DNA of 64,000 nt from Stenomitos rutilans HA7619-LM2 (lineage in GTDB: Bacteria; Cyanobacteriota; Cyanobacteriia; Leptolyngbyales; Leptolyngbyaceae), in contig JAHHIE010000029.1 in assembly GCA_019358945.1 (NCBI GenBank), positions 1 through 64,000 on the forward strand, read 5' to 3'. Below, in pieces: positions 18,507 to 26,969 of this stretch. Position numbers and translations under genes: made by a program. Positions within the stretch are counted from its first letter, which is position 1, and each line of letters begins with the position of its first letter. The notes under the pieces are model-generated. The model searched no databases. It saw only the letters and a program-made list of their open reading frames with translations, and was not told where the DNA came from.

Positions 18507-19013
18507 ATGATTGAAATGAAAGTCGCTGGAATTGCATTGGATGCCGCCACACGCAGCCCAATCGTGCTCTTGCGAGATTCCACCGAGCGACGACAGTTGC
18601 CAATCTACATCGGTCAGGATCAAGCAAAAGCGATTATGAGCGTTTTAGAGAATCAAACGCCGCCACGCCCACTCACCCATGACCTGTTCGTAAACCTCCT
18701 GGAAGAATGGGATATGAGCTTGGAGCGCATCGTAATTCACTCCCTACAGGACAACACGTTTTACGCCATGCTTACCGTGTCTCAAGGCGAGACCAAGAAA
18801 GAAATTGATGCTCGTCCCAGTGACGCGATCGCCATCGCCCTTCGCACCAACAGCCCCATCTGGGTGCTCGAAGAAGTGGTTGCCGATGCCTCGATTCCCG
18901 TCGATCGTGATGCTGACGAAGCCGAACGCAAAGCCTTCCGTGATTTTCTCTCCAACCTTCGCCCCGAAGACTTTTTACAGCGCGGCAACCTCAGCAGCGA
19001 AGAAGCGCAGTAG
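18507..19013 (+). CDS. bifunctional nuclease family protein (BFN/DUF151)
   Basis: 168 residues; typical short cyanobacterial member. It opens MIEMKVAGIALDAATRSPIV, followed by RRQLPIYIGQDQAKAI and the central PRPLTHDLFVNLLEEW, then RPSDAIAIALRTNSPIWV. The plant BBD homologue has RNase and DNase activity; bacterial function is not settled. The C-terminal tail is acidic and variable. It is followed by purine-rich GGGGAAGCAG repeats. Confidence 0.9.
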   Translation: MIEMKVAGIALDAATRSPIVLLRDSTERRQLPIYIGQDQAKAIMSVLENQTPPRPLTHDLFVNLLEEWDMSLERIVIHSLQDNTFYAMLTVSQGETKKEIDARPSDAIAIALRTNSPIWVLEEVVADASIPVDRDADEAERKAFRDFLSNLRPEDFLQRGNLSSEEAQ

Positions 19014-19135
19014 GGGAAGTGAGGGGTGAAGGGGAAGCAGAGGAAGCAGGGGAAGCAGGGGTGGTTGAAAGGCGAAGAATAACTTCTGACTTCTGACTTC
19101 TCTAACAACCAACAATTAACAACCCTTCCGCCTCT

Positions 19136-20263
19136 ATGCAATATCGCCGTTTTGGCAAAACCAATCGATCGCTCTCGGTGTTCTCGTTAGGAACGATGCG
19201 GTGTTTGGCTTCGGCAGACGTGGCGTATCAGACGCTTCAAGAAGCAGTGAGGCTGGGTGTAAACCACCTGGAGACGGCGCAGGGGTATGGCAAAAGTGAG
19301 GATTATTTAGGAACTGCTTTGCAGAAAGGTTTGGGCGTGCCGCGATCGCAGTTGTTCATTACGACAAAGCTGGTGCCCACGGTAGATGCAGCGACGATGG
19401 CGCAGGCCATTGATCAGTCGCTCGATCGCCTCAAGCTAAACTACATCGACGGACTGGCGATTCACGGCATTAACACCTGGGAGCATCTGGATTGGGTAAA
19501 GGCAGAAGGCTGTATGCAAGCGGTACAGCAAGCTGTTGCAGAGGGGCGCATTCGGCATGTCGGCTTCTCGACGCATGGGCCGCTGGAGGTGATTCTGGCG
19601 GCGATCGCTACGGGTCTGTTTGAGTTTGTCAATCTGCATTACACCTATTTTTTTCAGCGCAATGCCCCTGCGATCGACCTGGCACAGCAGCAGGATATAG
19701 GCGTGTTCATCATTTCGCCTGCGGATAAGGGTGGCTTGCTCTACACGCCACCCGAAACGCTGGAGCAATTGTGCCAGCCGTTTTCGCCACTAGAGTTGAA
19801 CTACCGCTTTCTGCTGAGCGACTCTAGAATCACGACGCTCAGTGTGGGGGCTGCGACTGCCAATGAGTTGGCGTTGCCATTAGCGGTTGCCGATCGCGTT
19901 GAGCCACTGTCGGCAGAAGAAAGCGCCGTTTTCCAGCGGTTAGACGATCGTCAAGCTCAGGCGTTGGGGAGCGATCGCTGTCATCAGTGTTATGCCTGTT
20001 TGCCCTGTCCTGAAGGTGTTCACATTCCAGAAGCGCTGCGGTTGAGAAATTTGGCGATCGCTTACGATATGACTCAGTTCGGCCAATACCGCTATCGTAT
20101 GTTTGAGACTGCAGGGCACTGGTTTCCTGGCAACAAAGGCAATCGTTGCACAGACTGCGGTGACTGCCTGCCTCGCTGCCCCGAAGCCCTAGACATTCCA
20201 ACACTGCTACGCGATACCCACGAGCGGCTGAACGGCGCAGCCAGACGCAGACTCTGGGAGTAG
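19136..20263 (+). CDS. aldo/keto reductase with C-terminal 4Fe-4S ferredoxin-like region
   Basis: 375 residues. The N-terminal TIM barrel (about 1-260) is an aldo/keto reductase with the sequence MQYRRFGKTNRSLSVFSLG and the region ETAQGYGKSEDYLG containing the catalytic Tyr; Lys follows in ITTKLVPT. The C-terminal 110 residues carry two Cys clusters (CHQCYACLPCPEG and CTDCGDCLPRCPE) able to hold iron-sulfur centres. This family of predicted Fe-S aldo/keto reductases is widespread; the substrate is unknown. The start lies in a region of repeat sequence (CTAACAACCAACAA). Confidence 0.9.
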   Translation: MQYRRFGKTNRSLSVFSLGTMRCLASADVAYQTLQEAVRLGVNHLETAQGYGKSEDYLGTALQKGLGVPRSQLFITTKLVPTVDAATMAQAIDQSLDRLKLNYIDGLAIHGINTWEHLDWVKAEGCMQAVQQAVAEGRIRHVGFSTHGPLEVILAAIATGLFEFVNLHYTYFFQRNAPAIDLAQQQDIGVFIISPADKGGLLYTPPETLEQLCQPFSPLELNYRFLLSDSRITTLSVGAATANELALPLAVADRVEPLSAEESAVFQRLDDRQAQALGSDRCHQCYACLPCPEGVHIPEALRLRNLAIAYDMTQFGQYRYRMFETAGHWFPGNKGNRCTDCGDCLPRCPEALDIPTLLRDTHERLNGAARRRLWE

Positions 20264-20341
20264 ATGGAGAGGTGCGATCGCAAAATGACGACTCAGCGCC
20301 AGCACGCGCCCGATCCCCTAAACACTGCACTTTTATGGCGC

Positions 20342-20692
20342 TTAGCTAACCAGTGGCGGCTGTTCGCTAGGTGCGGGTGCCAAATATTGCGCCAGTTTGG
20401 CATTGGGACGCATCGACTTCAGCACATACTCTAAATTCTCGCTGGGGCGGGCGATGACATGGGACGAGAGATACAGTTGCTTCTCTCCCGGTACGCCTTT
20501 AGCGGCTTCAACACCCGTCTCTACGGCAATGCTGACCTCAGAGACATCACCCCGCACAATCACCGTATAACGAGCGCCGCTGACCTTTTCCATCCCGACC
20601 AGTATGACGTTTGCTGCCTTGCACATCGTATCTGCCACCGCCAATGCAGGAGGAAGACCCAACACTTCAACCATCCCAACCGCATTCGCCAT
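20342..20692 (-). CDS. CcmK-type carboxysome (BMC-domain) shell protein
   Basis: 116 residues from ATG 20692 (MANAVGMVEVLGLPPAL); an ATG four codons earlier is less likely. It is a single BMC (Pfam00936-type) domain forming hexameric shell tiles, with TVIVRGDVSEVSIAVETG and HVIARPSENLEYVL as in CcmK1/2. The pore-loop segment is MEKVSGARYT where CcmK2 has EKIGSGRVT, so the pore chemistry differs. It has a Pro-rich tail. It is unlinked to other ccm genes in this window, like the satellite ccmK3-K6 genes of other cyanobacteria. Which subtype it belongs to cannot be decided by eye. Confidence 0.88.
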   Translation of the reverse strand: MANAVGMVEVLGLPPALAVADTMCKAANVILVGMEKVSGARYTVIVRGDVSEVSIAVETGVEAAKGVPGEKQLYLSSHVIARPSENLEYVLKSMRPNAKLAQYLAPAPSEQPPLVS

Positions 20693-20832
20693 TGTATTCT
20701 CCAAAATTGTCTTGTCGAGCTTGCCCTGGGCACACTAAATCGCCAGCGCACGTCACTGCCTGACTGTTCAAGTAAAACATACCGAGTCCCCTTCTGGTGT
20801 ATCCTCACGCGGTGGAAGCCCAACGATCGCCT

Positions 20833-23832
20833 CTAAAACAATTCGTCGATCGCGTCATCTTTCGTGTTTGTGTTGCGTTGAGGTGTCTCGCGGTTGAAGG
20901 TCATGTGGATCGATCGCGTTTGCTCGCCATCTGCCGCAACGGCAATAATGGGGAAGTTGAGCACTCCATCCTGGAATGACATGTGGAACCGGAAGGTACC
21001 ATCGGGGTTGAGTTGGATCGGGCGACCGTCGATCGTCACTATCGCGTCAGGCTCTGTTGCACCATAAATAATCAGTTCGGCATCGGCGATCAGCCAGAAT
21101 TTGCGCGATCGAATCGGTGGCATGGATGCGCCAAAGCCAATGCCCGACATGGTTAAGCCCGACATGGTTAAGCCCGATAGCGTAGGAACACCGGGCGCTA
21201 CTCCCATCCCTACACCTGACGGAAACACGTAGGAACTGATGGCTTGCTGTGGCATTTGCTGCATGGAGCCAAATAGAGACCCTGCGACGCGCAATGCTTC
21301 GGCAGATTGGGTTAAGCCAAAGATTTGATCATAGATGGGGTTCTTCTCAGACGCTGCGGTGCGCTGCTCAGGCGATTCAAGCTTCAGTAGCGTCTTACCG
21401 CGCAAGTCCTCATCCCAGGCGACTGAGATGAAGTGATCTTCAAACCAGTCGGAGGGATAGACGGGCGGAATTCGGACTGGGTTTGATCGCGCCAACAGTA
21501 ACCAACGACCATCCTCGGTAAGGTAGCCAATTTCGGCTACGTAGTCACGATCGCTTACCGGAATCGGCACATACCAGTCACGGGCTAGCTCATCACAATC
21601 ATACTGCTGCAAGCTGTGGGCACTGGTTTGATGCAGGTCAACAGCGGTAACATCATACAGCCGCAGGGCAAGCTTCTGCCCACCTTGTCGCCGTAGTTCT
21701 TCCTTATGTTCGCTGGGGGTATCCCAGTAAGCGTAACCCCACTGCGGATCACGAGGCATGAGGACGATGCGGCTTTCGCCATAGCCCTCTGGCAGTTCGG
21801 GCAGTCCTTCATCGACCGATGCCAAGGCCCCGCTGCTGAGGTCGGTTTGCCCAACGTTATATTTAACCGCTTCCACATCAGCCTGGGCCTTGTCGTTAGA
21901 TAATGCGGCTAAGGCTGCCAGACCAGCTCCGGCTGCCAGCGTTGCGCCTCCAACCACGTTCGCGTCTCCTGCTTGAATGGTTGGGATGCGGATCGAGTTC
22001 GACCGCGCCAGTGATAGCCAGTATCGATCTTCTGTGATGTAACCTACTTCGGCAAGGTAGTCGCGATCGGGCCGAACGGTGGTCGTATGTTGCGTGCTAT
22101 TTTCTGCAACCGGAAACTCCTGAAAGCTTTGAGGGCGCTGCTCATTCAGGTTCAGCCCGGTGACATCGTACAGCCGTAGTTTCAGGATGCGCCCTCCTTG
22201 CTGACGCACTTCAGCTTTGTGAGCATCTGGTGCCTCCCATTCTGCAAACGCCTGGTAGTTATCTTGCGGAGCCAGGGTAATGCGGCTACGGGCGCTTCCT
22301 CCCCCGTTGCTTGCTAAACCTCCCAGTGCAGCCGCTCCAGCCGCAGCAGCCATGCCCCCTGCGACGATCGCGGCTCCTGGTACACCTTCTTTGGGTGGGA
22401 TGACAGCAGGTAAAGGAGGTTCTACGGGGGGAACGGTATCCGTAGGTGATGCCACAGCGGGCGGTGCAACTACCGGCGGTGCAACTATCGGCGGTGCAAC
22501 CGTGGGTGGCTCAATAACGGGTGGTGGGTCGATCTCCAGACTCTCTGCTTCTTCAGGAGCCGCTAGCCCAGTCAGCCCTGCTGCTCCAGCCCCCGCTGCC
22601 ACTGTGCCTCCTGCGATCGCAGCATCCCCAGCAGAAACAGCCCCAGCGACAGGAGGCACCTCTGCTGGTGGGACAACGGGTGGAGTGGGTAGGCGATCGA
22701 GCGGTGTTGCAATACCAGGTGGCGTCACAGACGCAGGGGCTGCCCCACGACCCCTTAACCAGAGCCAGAGCGGGATGCCGATTAGAGGCAACAGTAACAA
22801 CCACCAGGGCGATACGCCTTGGGGTTCAGTGCTTGCTGTGGGTGACACAGCCGCCGCGTCGGGATTAGTGGAAGCACTTGCTACAGGGCTAGGAGACGCA
22901 GATGGGCTAACAGGTGCTGGGCTGGTATCAGCCGCTGCTTGCGTGCCTGTTTCCCGTGCGGCTTCGATCATGGCCTGACTGCTGGATGCGGTTGCCACGC
23001 CCAAGAACGCAAGCACCCCAGGGCTAGGAGTCCCTTTATAAACGTATGACAGCGGTTGCGAGAAGGGGTAGCGCGGGTCATCTGGCAGCGTTTTGTGCAT
23101 GGAGATGATGCGGACATCTTGACGATCGAGTACCTGATCGGCGATCGCATACCCAATGCCGTCTGTTCCTAACGCCTGAATCACTTCGCCAGTGCTGTCT
23201 TTCGTTGTTTGTTTTGCCGTCTCACCTGTCTTAAAGGGAGCTTTTTGGAAGACAGGATAGGGACGAAAGGCTTGACGTGTATCGCTGTAGTCAGGGCGAT
23301 CGACAAAGCGAATGGAACCTGGAGTACCACCCAGTTCAGACCAATTCTTAATTTCGCCTCGAAAAATTCTGGCAAACTGCTCAAACGTAATGTTGCCAGT
23401 AAACGGGCTATTCGGCCCTACGATAATCGCAATCTTGTGACGCGCGATCGGCTTGGCGACCAGCCCTTGCTGCTTTTCTTGGGTTGTCAATGGGCGACCG
23501 ATCGCCGCTAGATCGACCGTTCCATCTAAGAGTGCTTTCAAGGCCGCATCACTGCCTTCCTCGGCTAGGGTGATACTGGTACCGACATACTTCGCCTCAT
23601 AGACTTTTTTCAGTGCCTGATTGATGGTCGCCATGCTGCTTGAGCCATCAATCTTGACCGTTGTGCCTTGAGGAATCACATTGGGTGAGGAGACTGACGG
23701 AGCCGATGATTGCGCTAGCACTGGATCAATAGCAAGTAGCGTTGCCAGGGGCCTAGAAGCCGTAAGCAGGGCTAAGAAGAGTACCAGACCGAGAATGGGA
23801 GTGTCTTTAGAAGGCGACGTTCGTTGCGGCAT
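20833..23832 (-). CDS. fusion of PstS-like periplasmic binding domain, transmembrane helix and two DUF4912 domains
   Basis: 999 residues. An N-terminal signal/hydrophobic segment (10-40) precedes a phosphate-binding-protein-like domain (about 55-290: VKIDGSSSM, GRPLTTQEKQ, IFRGEIKNWSELGG). A Ser/Pro linker leads to a transmembrane helix (343-359, WWLLLLPLIGIPLWLWL). About 150 residues of Pro/Val/Ala-rich low-complexity sequence follow. Then come two DUF4912 domains (about 516-640 and 687-800), each with an RLYDVT core and a DRDYLAEVGY/DRDYVAEIGY strand. A C-terminal beta domain (about 915-985) contains DAIVTIDGRPIQLNPDGTF. The architecture suggests coupling of an extracytoplasmic ligand to an internal partner; ligand and role are unknown. 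It lies 128 bases upstream of ccmK in transcription order. Confidence 0.85.
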   Translation of the reverse strand: MPQRTSPSKDTPILGLVLFLALLTASRPLATLLAIDPVLAQSSAPSVSSPNVIPQGTTVKIDGSSSMATINQALKKVYEAKYVGTSITLAEEGSDAALKALLDGTVDLAAIGRPLTTQEKQQGLVAKPIARHKIAIIVGPNSPFTGNITFEQFARIFRGEIKNWSELGGTPGSIRFVDRPDYSDTRQAFRPYPVFQKAPFKTGETAKQTTKDSTGEVIQALGTDGIGYAIADQVLDRQDVRIISMHKTLPDDPRYPFSQPLSYVYKGTPSPGVLAFLGVATASSSQAMIEAARETGTQAAADTSPAPVSPSASPSPVASASTNPDAAAVSPTASTEPQGVSPWWLLLLPLIGIPLWLWLRGRGAAPASVTPPGIATPLDRLPTPPVVPPAEVPPVAGAVSAGDAAIAGGTVAAGAGAAGLTGLAAPEEAESLEIDPPPVIEPPTVAPPIVAPPVVAPPAVASPTDTVPPVEPPLPAVIPPKEGVPGAAIVAGGMAAAAGAAALGGLASNGGGSARSRITLAPQDNYQAFAEWEAPDAHKAEVRQQGGRILKLRLYDVTGLNLNEQRPQSFQEFPVAENSTQHTTTVRPDRDYLAEVGYITEDRYWLSLARSNSIRIPTIQAGDANVVGGATLAAGAGLAALAALSNDKAQADVEAVKYNVGQTDLSSGALASVDEGLPELPEGYGESRIVLMPRDPQWGYAYWDTPSEHKEELRRQGGQKLALRLYDVTAVDLHQTSAHSLQQYDCDELARDWYVPIPVSDRDYVAEIGYLTEDGRWLLLARSNPVRIPPVYPSDWFEDHFISVAWDEDLRGKTLLKLESPEQRTAASEKNPIYDQIFGLTQSAEALRVAGSLFGSMQQMPQQAISSYVFPSGVGMGVAPGVPTLSGLTMSGLTMSGIGFGASMPPIRSRKFWLIADAELIIYGATEPDAIVTIDGRPIQLNPDGTFRFHMSFQDGVLNFPIIAVAADGEQTRSIHMTFNRETPQRNTNTKDDAIDELF

Positions 23833-24334
23833 TGTGGTAAAAGCTTTTGGAACACTCTATATAAAGTCCCTGATTGGAAGCAGCCTAAAGCTAAAAGCAG
23901 CCTAAGCAACCCTAACTGAGGTTAACTTTTGCAAAGGACGAGCCAATTATACCGCCACCACGTCAGAGGTAAAGACAGGCGAGAAAACGAATTTTGCATA
24001 AGGTTATAACCTATACCGCTATATCCTCTCATACGAGGGGCTTTGGATGATTCAGCGCCCCCCAACTCGCCCGACCATCAAAAAGCTCGGTTTTTACGCA
24101 CGTGCACGGTAGAGCTTCATCAATAATTCATTCTTTCTTGATGGAAAATTAGCCTAAGCACCAAAGGCATAGCGTATATTTAAGTTGTCTCAAGGCAAAT
24201 TATCAGTACTTCTATACGTAAGCCCCTCCAGTTCTACCCGAATTGGGGGGTATTTTAATGCTCGAAGGCGCTTAGGCACCCTGCCGCTACACACTAGAGT
24301 CCATGCTTCATTCCAACTCAAACGTTGATGAGGG
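23833..24334. other. intergenic region
   Basis: 502 bases between the start of the DUF4912 fusion gene and the stop of the next minus-strand gene. It is AT-richer than the flanks. No gene, RNA or clear repeat is recognised. Confidence 0.5.
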
Positions 24335-25216
24335 CTAATCAACATGACGAAACTGAAGATCAAAGCCTTCTCGACGGCTACGTAGACTGTAGTAAAGTAC
24401 AGCTTTGGTTGCTTGCCAAAACGGCATTGTGATTGCATTGAGAAACAGGCTGAACGTCACTAAGAAGGTGTAACCGATGATTTGGCGAGCCAAAAAATCT
24501 AGCTGCAATGCTTGCAACACTAATCTTAAAAGCCGAAAACCGAAGATGTTGGCAACCAAATAAGAAAGTGGGCAAGTCAAAGCAAACACAATAGCAATAA
24601 CGCCAAAGATAAAAAAGGATGATCCTTTAGTCAGGTTATGGCAGCGCTTAATGGCTCTCGTAGGCTTGTAATTACACTCTAGGCTGAGAGGAAGCTCTAC
24701 AACAAAATAGCGCATGTAAAACGAAAGCGCTGCCACTATCCAGAGAAGATTTCCGCCCAGCCCGATCGCCAAACTAATTGGTTCTGCAACAGGATTAGCG
24801 GGATCTGGTTCTGACAGTGAAGGTAGTGAAACAGAAAAAATGATTGGCGCAAGTGCAATGATAACTCCAATGAGAAAAATGATTAGTATGAGGGCAATAA
24901 AGGCGACCGCAATAGCCATTAAAAGGATGAGAAGATTGGTGATTAATACACTCCATCCGTGTTCTTTAACTTGCTGTTGCAACGAAGCCGTTTGTTCTGG
25001 TGATTGAACTAAATCATAAAAGGATAACTGTGCCAGAAGCGCTGAGCGTGAGCAGAATTTAGCCCAACCGTAGATCGGGATTAGTAGCCATAGATGAGCC
25101 ATTATCGCCATGCGTAAATAAGGCTTGAACCGCAAGAAATAGAGCCGCAACCCAGTGGTCACGATATTACCAATACTGGAAAGTTGCTGAGAGTTGAGCA
25201 GATTCGGATCAAGCAT
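24335..25216 (-). CDS. polytopic membrane protein, paralogue of the protein at 32239-33225
   Basis: 293 residues from ATG 25216 (MLDPNLLNSQQLSSIGNIV), with about six hydrophobic helices. It resembles the membrane domain family seen next to DUF58/RDD/SpoIIM genes (glycerophosphodiester-phosphodiesterase membrane-domain-like, DUF975-like). It shares with the protein at 32239-33225 the N-terminal GNxVTxGxRLY motif, an ELPLxxE motif and the C-terminal signature WQAxKAVxYYxLRSRREG. It starts 4 bases after the stop of the DUF58 gene, so the two are one operon and probably translationally coupled. Function unknown. Confidence 0.82.
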   Translation of the reverse strand: MLDPNLLNSQQLSSIGNIVTTGLRLYFLRFKPYLRMAIMAHLWLLIPIYGWAKFCSRSALLAQLSFYDLVQSPEQTASLQQQVKEHGWSVLITNLLILLMAIAVAFIALILIIFLIGVIIALAPIIFSVSLPSLSEPDPANPVAEPISLAIGLGGNLLWIVAALSFYMRYFVVELPLSLECNYKPTRAIKRCHNLTKGSSFFIFGVIAIVFALTCPLSYLVANIFGFRLLRLVLQALQLDFLARQIIGYTFLVTFSLFLNAITMPFWQATKAVLYYSLRSRREGFDLQFRHVD

Positions 25217-25220
25217 TTTA

Positions 25221-26549
25221 CTAAAGCTGATTGCGGACTTTGAGTTGGAGGTAGCGATCGACCAACTGGTTACTGATTTGATCGGCAGGTGCATCCAACA
25301 CCAGAACGCCTTTCTGCTTGAGTTTTGCCAGTGCTAATTGACGCTGTGAGAGCAGATCGAGGGCAACCGCGCGTGCGTATGTATCGGGAATATCAGCGGT
25401 AAAGGTGTTTGCTTGCACATCCACTTGAGGATCTCGCAGCGTGACACAAAAGGGGAGATGGCGTGGAGCTAGCCGTCCCATTGCTGCCAGCAGTTCGGTA
25501 GAAGCGGTGGCGTCAATCACTTCCGTCAACAGTACGACTAACGCACGACGGGTTTGGCGTATGGCAACGGTGGTGACGGCTCCTACATAGTCTGGTTCTA
25601 GCAAGGCTGGCTCGATCGGGGTTAAGCGCTCAATGATTTTGGGGAGTTGGGTTTGTCCGCGCTCTGGTGGTATCCAGGCGTGCATTTGACGATCGAACAC
25701 GCCGATACCCACTCGATCGCCCCGATTTAAGCCTGTCAGCGCGAGTGATAATGCTGCATTCAAGCCCCAATCAAAGCGTGCCAGTCCTTTTACTTGAGCG
25801 GTCATCAACCGTCCGCGATCAAGCAAGATCAGCAGCGTTTGCTCTTGTTCGGGTTCTAAGACTCGCACCAAAACACGACTGCGGCGAGCGGTTGCTTTCC
25901 AGTCAATCAAGCGAGGGTCGTCCCCTATAGCATATTCGCGCAGTTCCGAAAACTCGGTACCAATGCCCTGCCGACGAGCACGACGAATACTTCCACTGGT
26001 TTGCAGCGTGAGGCGAATGGAGAGCGATCGCAGCCCAATCAGGTCAGGATACACCGCGACAGTCTGGCTCTGCGGCAATGTCCAGTTGTGCCATGCTAGC
26101 CTCCATGCTCCCAACTGGCGCACCTGAATATCACCCCAGGCATACTCGCCACGTTTCGCTGGAAACACCTGATACGTTAATTCTTCGCGGCTATGGGCAG
26201 GCAACGAGACGCTTAAAAGCTTTGTAGTAGTCGAGAATGCCTGCGGGTAGAAATCCCGAATTTGCAGCACAGCAGGTTGGTAACCCGTCTTTACCGTGAG
26301 CTGCACCGGGTTGTCGCGTCCGATCGACAGCCTCTCTAGGCGATCGCGCTCTACCACTGCACGATGAGACTTCACACGTCGCGCATCCACCACTGCCAAC
26401 AGCAGCACCACCGCATCGAACCCCAACGTCAGCAGGATGGAAAACCCCAAAAATTGTGGGTTGATGACATCAGACCCGATCGCAGCCGCCCCCAGCCCGA
26501 TCGCACTACCGAGCAACAGTAATTGATACACGCGGCGAGAAGGAACCAT
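25221..26549 (-). CDS. DUF58-domain membrane protein
   Basis: 442 residues. Two N-terminal transmembrane helices (about 8-50) are followed by a cytoplasmic beta-rich region and a C-terminal von Willebrand A-like half. The DUF58 signature is clear: FSELREYAIGDDPRLIDWKATARRS is present as overlapping pieces near residues 200-225, with LILLDRGRLM after it. DUF58 proteins usually work with MoxR AAA+ ATPases and transglutaminase or VWA proteins; no moxR gene is in this window. First gene of a two-gene operon with the membrane protein downstream. Confidence 0.9.
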   Translation of the reverse strand: MVPSRRVYQLLLLGSAIGLGAAAIGSDVINPQFLGFSILLTLGFDAVVLLLAVVDARRVKSHRAVVERDRLERLSIGRDNPVQLTVKTGYQPAVLQIRDFYPQAFSTTTKLLSVSLPAHSREELTYQVFPAKRGEYAWGDIQVRQLGAWRLAWHNWTLPQSQTVAVYPDLIGLRSLSIRLTLQTSGSIRRARRQGIGTEFSELREYAIGDDPRLIDWKATARRSRVLVRVLEPEQEQTLLILLDRGRLMTAQVKGLARFDWGLNAALSLALTGLNRGDRVGIGVFDRQMHAWIPPERGQTQLPKIIERLTPIEPALLEPDYVGAVTTVAIRQTRRALVVLLTEVIDATASTELLAAMGRLAPRHLPFCVTLRDPQVDVQANTFTADIPDTYARAVALDLLSQRQLALAKLKQKGVLVLDAPADQISNQLVDRYLQLKVRNQL

Positions 26550-26680
26550 AAGCAGAGCCGTGATGTTGCGTCATCATCCTAACGCTGCGAGAGGGTGAGG
26601 GGAACGGTGGAAGCGGGGGAAGCCAGGGGAGCAGAGGGAGCAGGGAAGAATGGTTGTGAGTAGAGTTTTGATCATTGTAC

Positions 26681-26848
26681 TAGGGCGTGGTTTAAAACCC
26701 TCGAAAGCCCCCCACCCCCAATTCTGGGGGCTTCCAAACAGGCTTCAAAGTCCCCCAATCTTGGGGGCTTAAAGCCCTTTGGGCATACAAGAAAAAGGGG
26801 CAGAAGCTTCAGCAACGAAGCGATTAGGAGTTTTAAAACACAGCCTAA
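26681..26848. mobile_element. MITE-like element with imperfect terminal inverted repeats
   Basis: The ends TAGGGCGTGGTTTAAAAC (26681-26698) and GTTTTAAAACACAGCCTA (26830-26847) are inverted repeats matching at 15 of 18 positions. The 168-bp interior has no coding capacity and contains G/C-run hairpins (CCCCCAATTCTGGGGG, CCCCCAATCTTGGGGG). It sits in an otherwise purine-rich repeat region between DUF58 and phoD. A TA duplication cannot be separated from the ends. Confidence 0.55.
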
Positions 26849-26969
26849 CCAGGTTGGAAGGCAGTCAGCAACCAGCCTCTACTGCCCTGCAACTTCCCCT
26901 TACCTCCCTTACTTCCTCTGCCTCTCCTGCCCTTGCCGCCCCTGCTTCCCCTGTGCTCCCTCTTCCTTT

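Noticed and set aside
22440-22520. Tandem GGCGGTGCAACTAT-type repeats
   Set aside because: They encode the Pro/Val-rich spacer of the DUF4912 fusion and are explained by low-complexity protein sequence. They are not a regulatory array.
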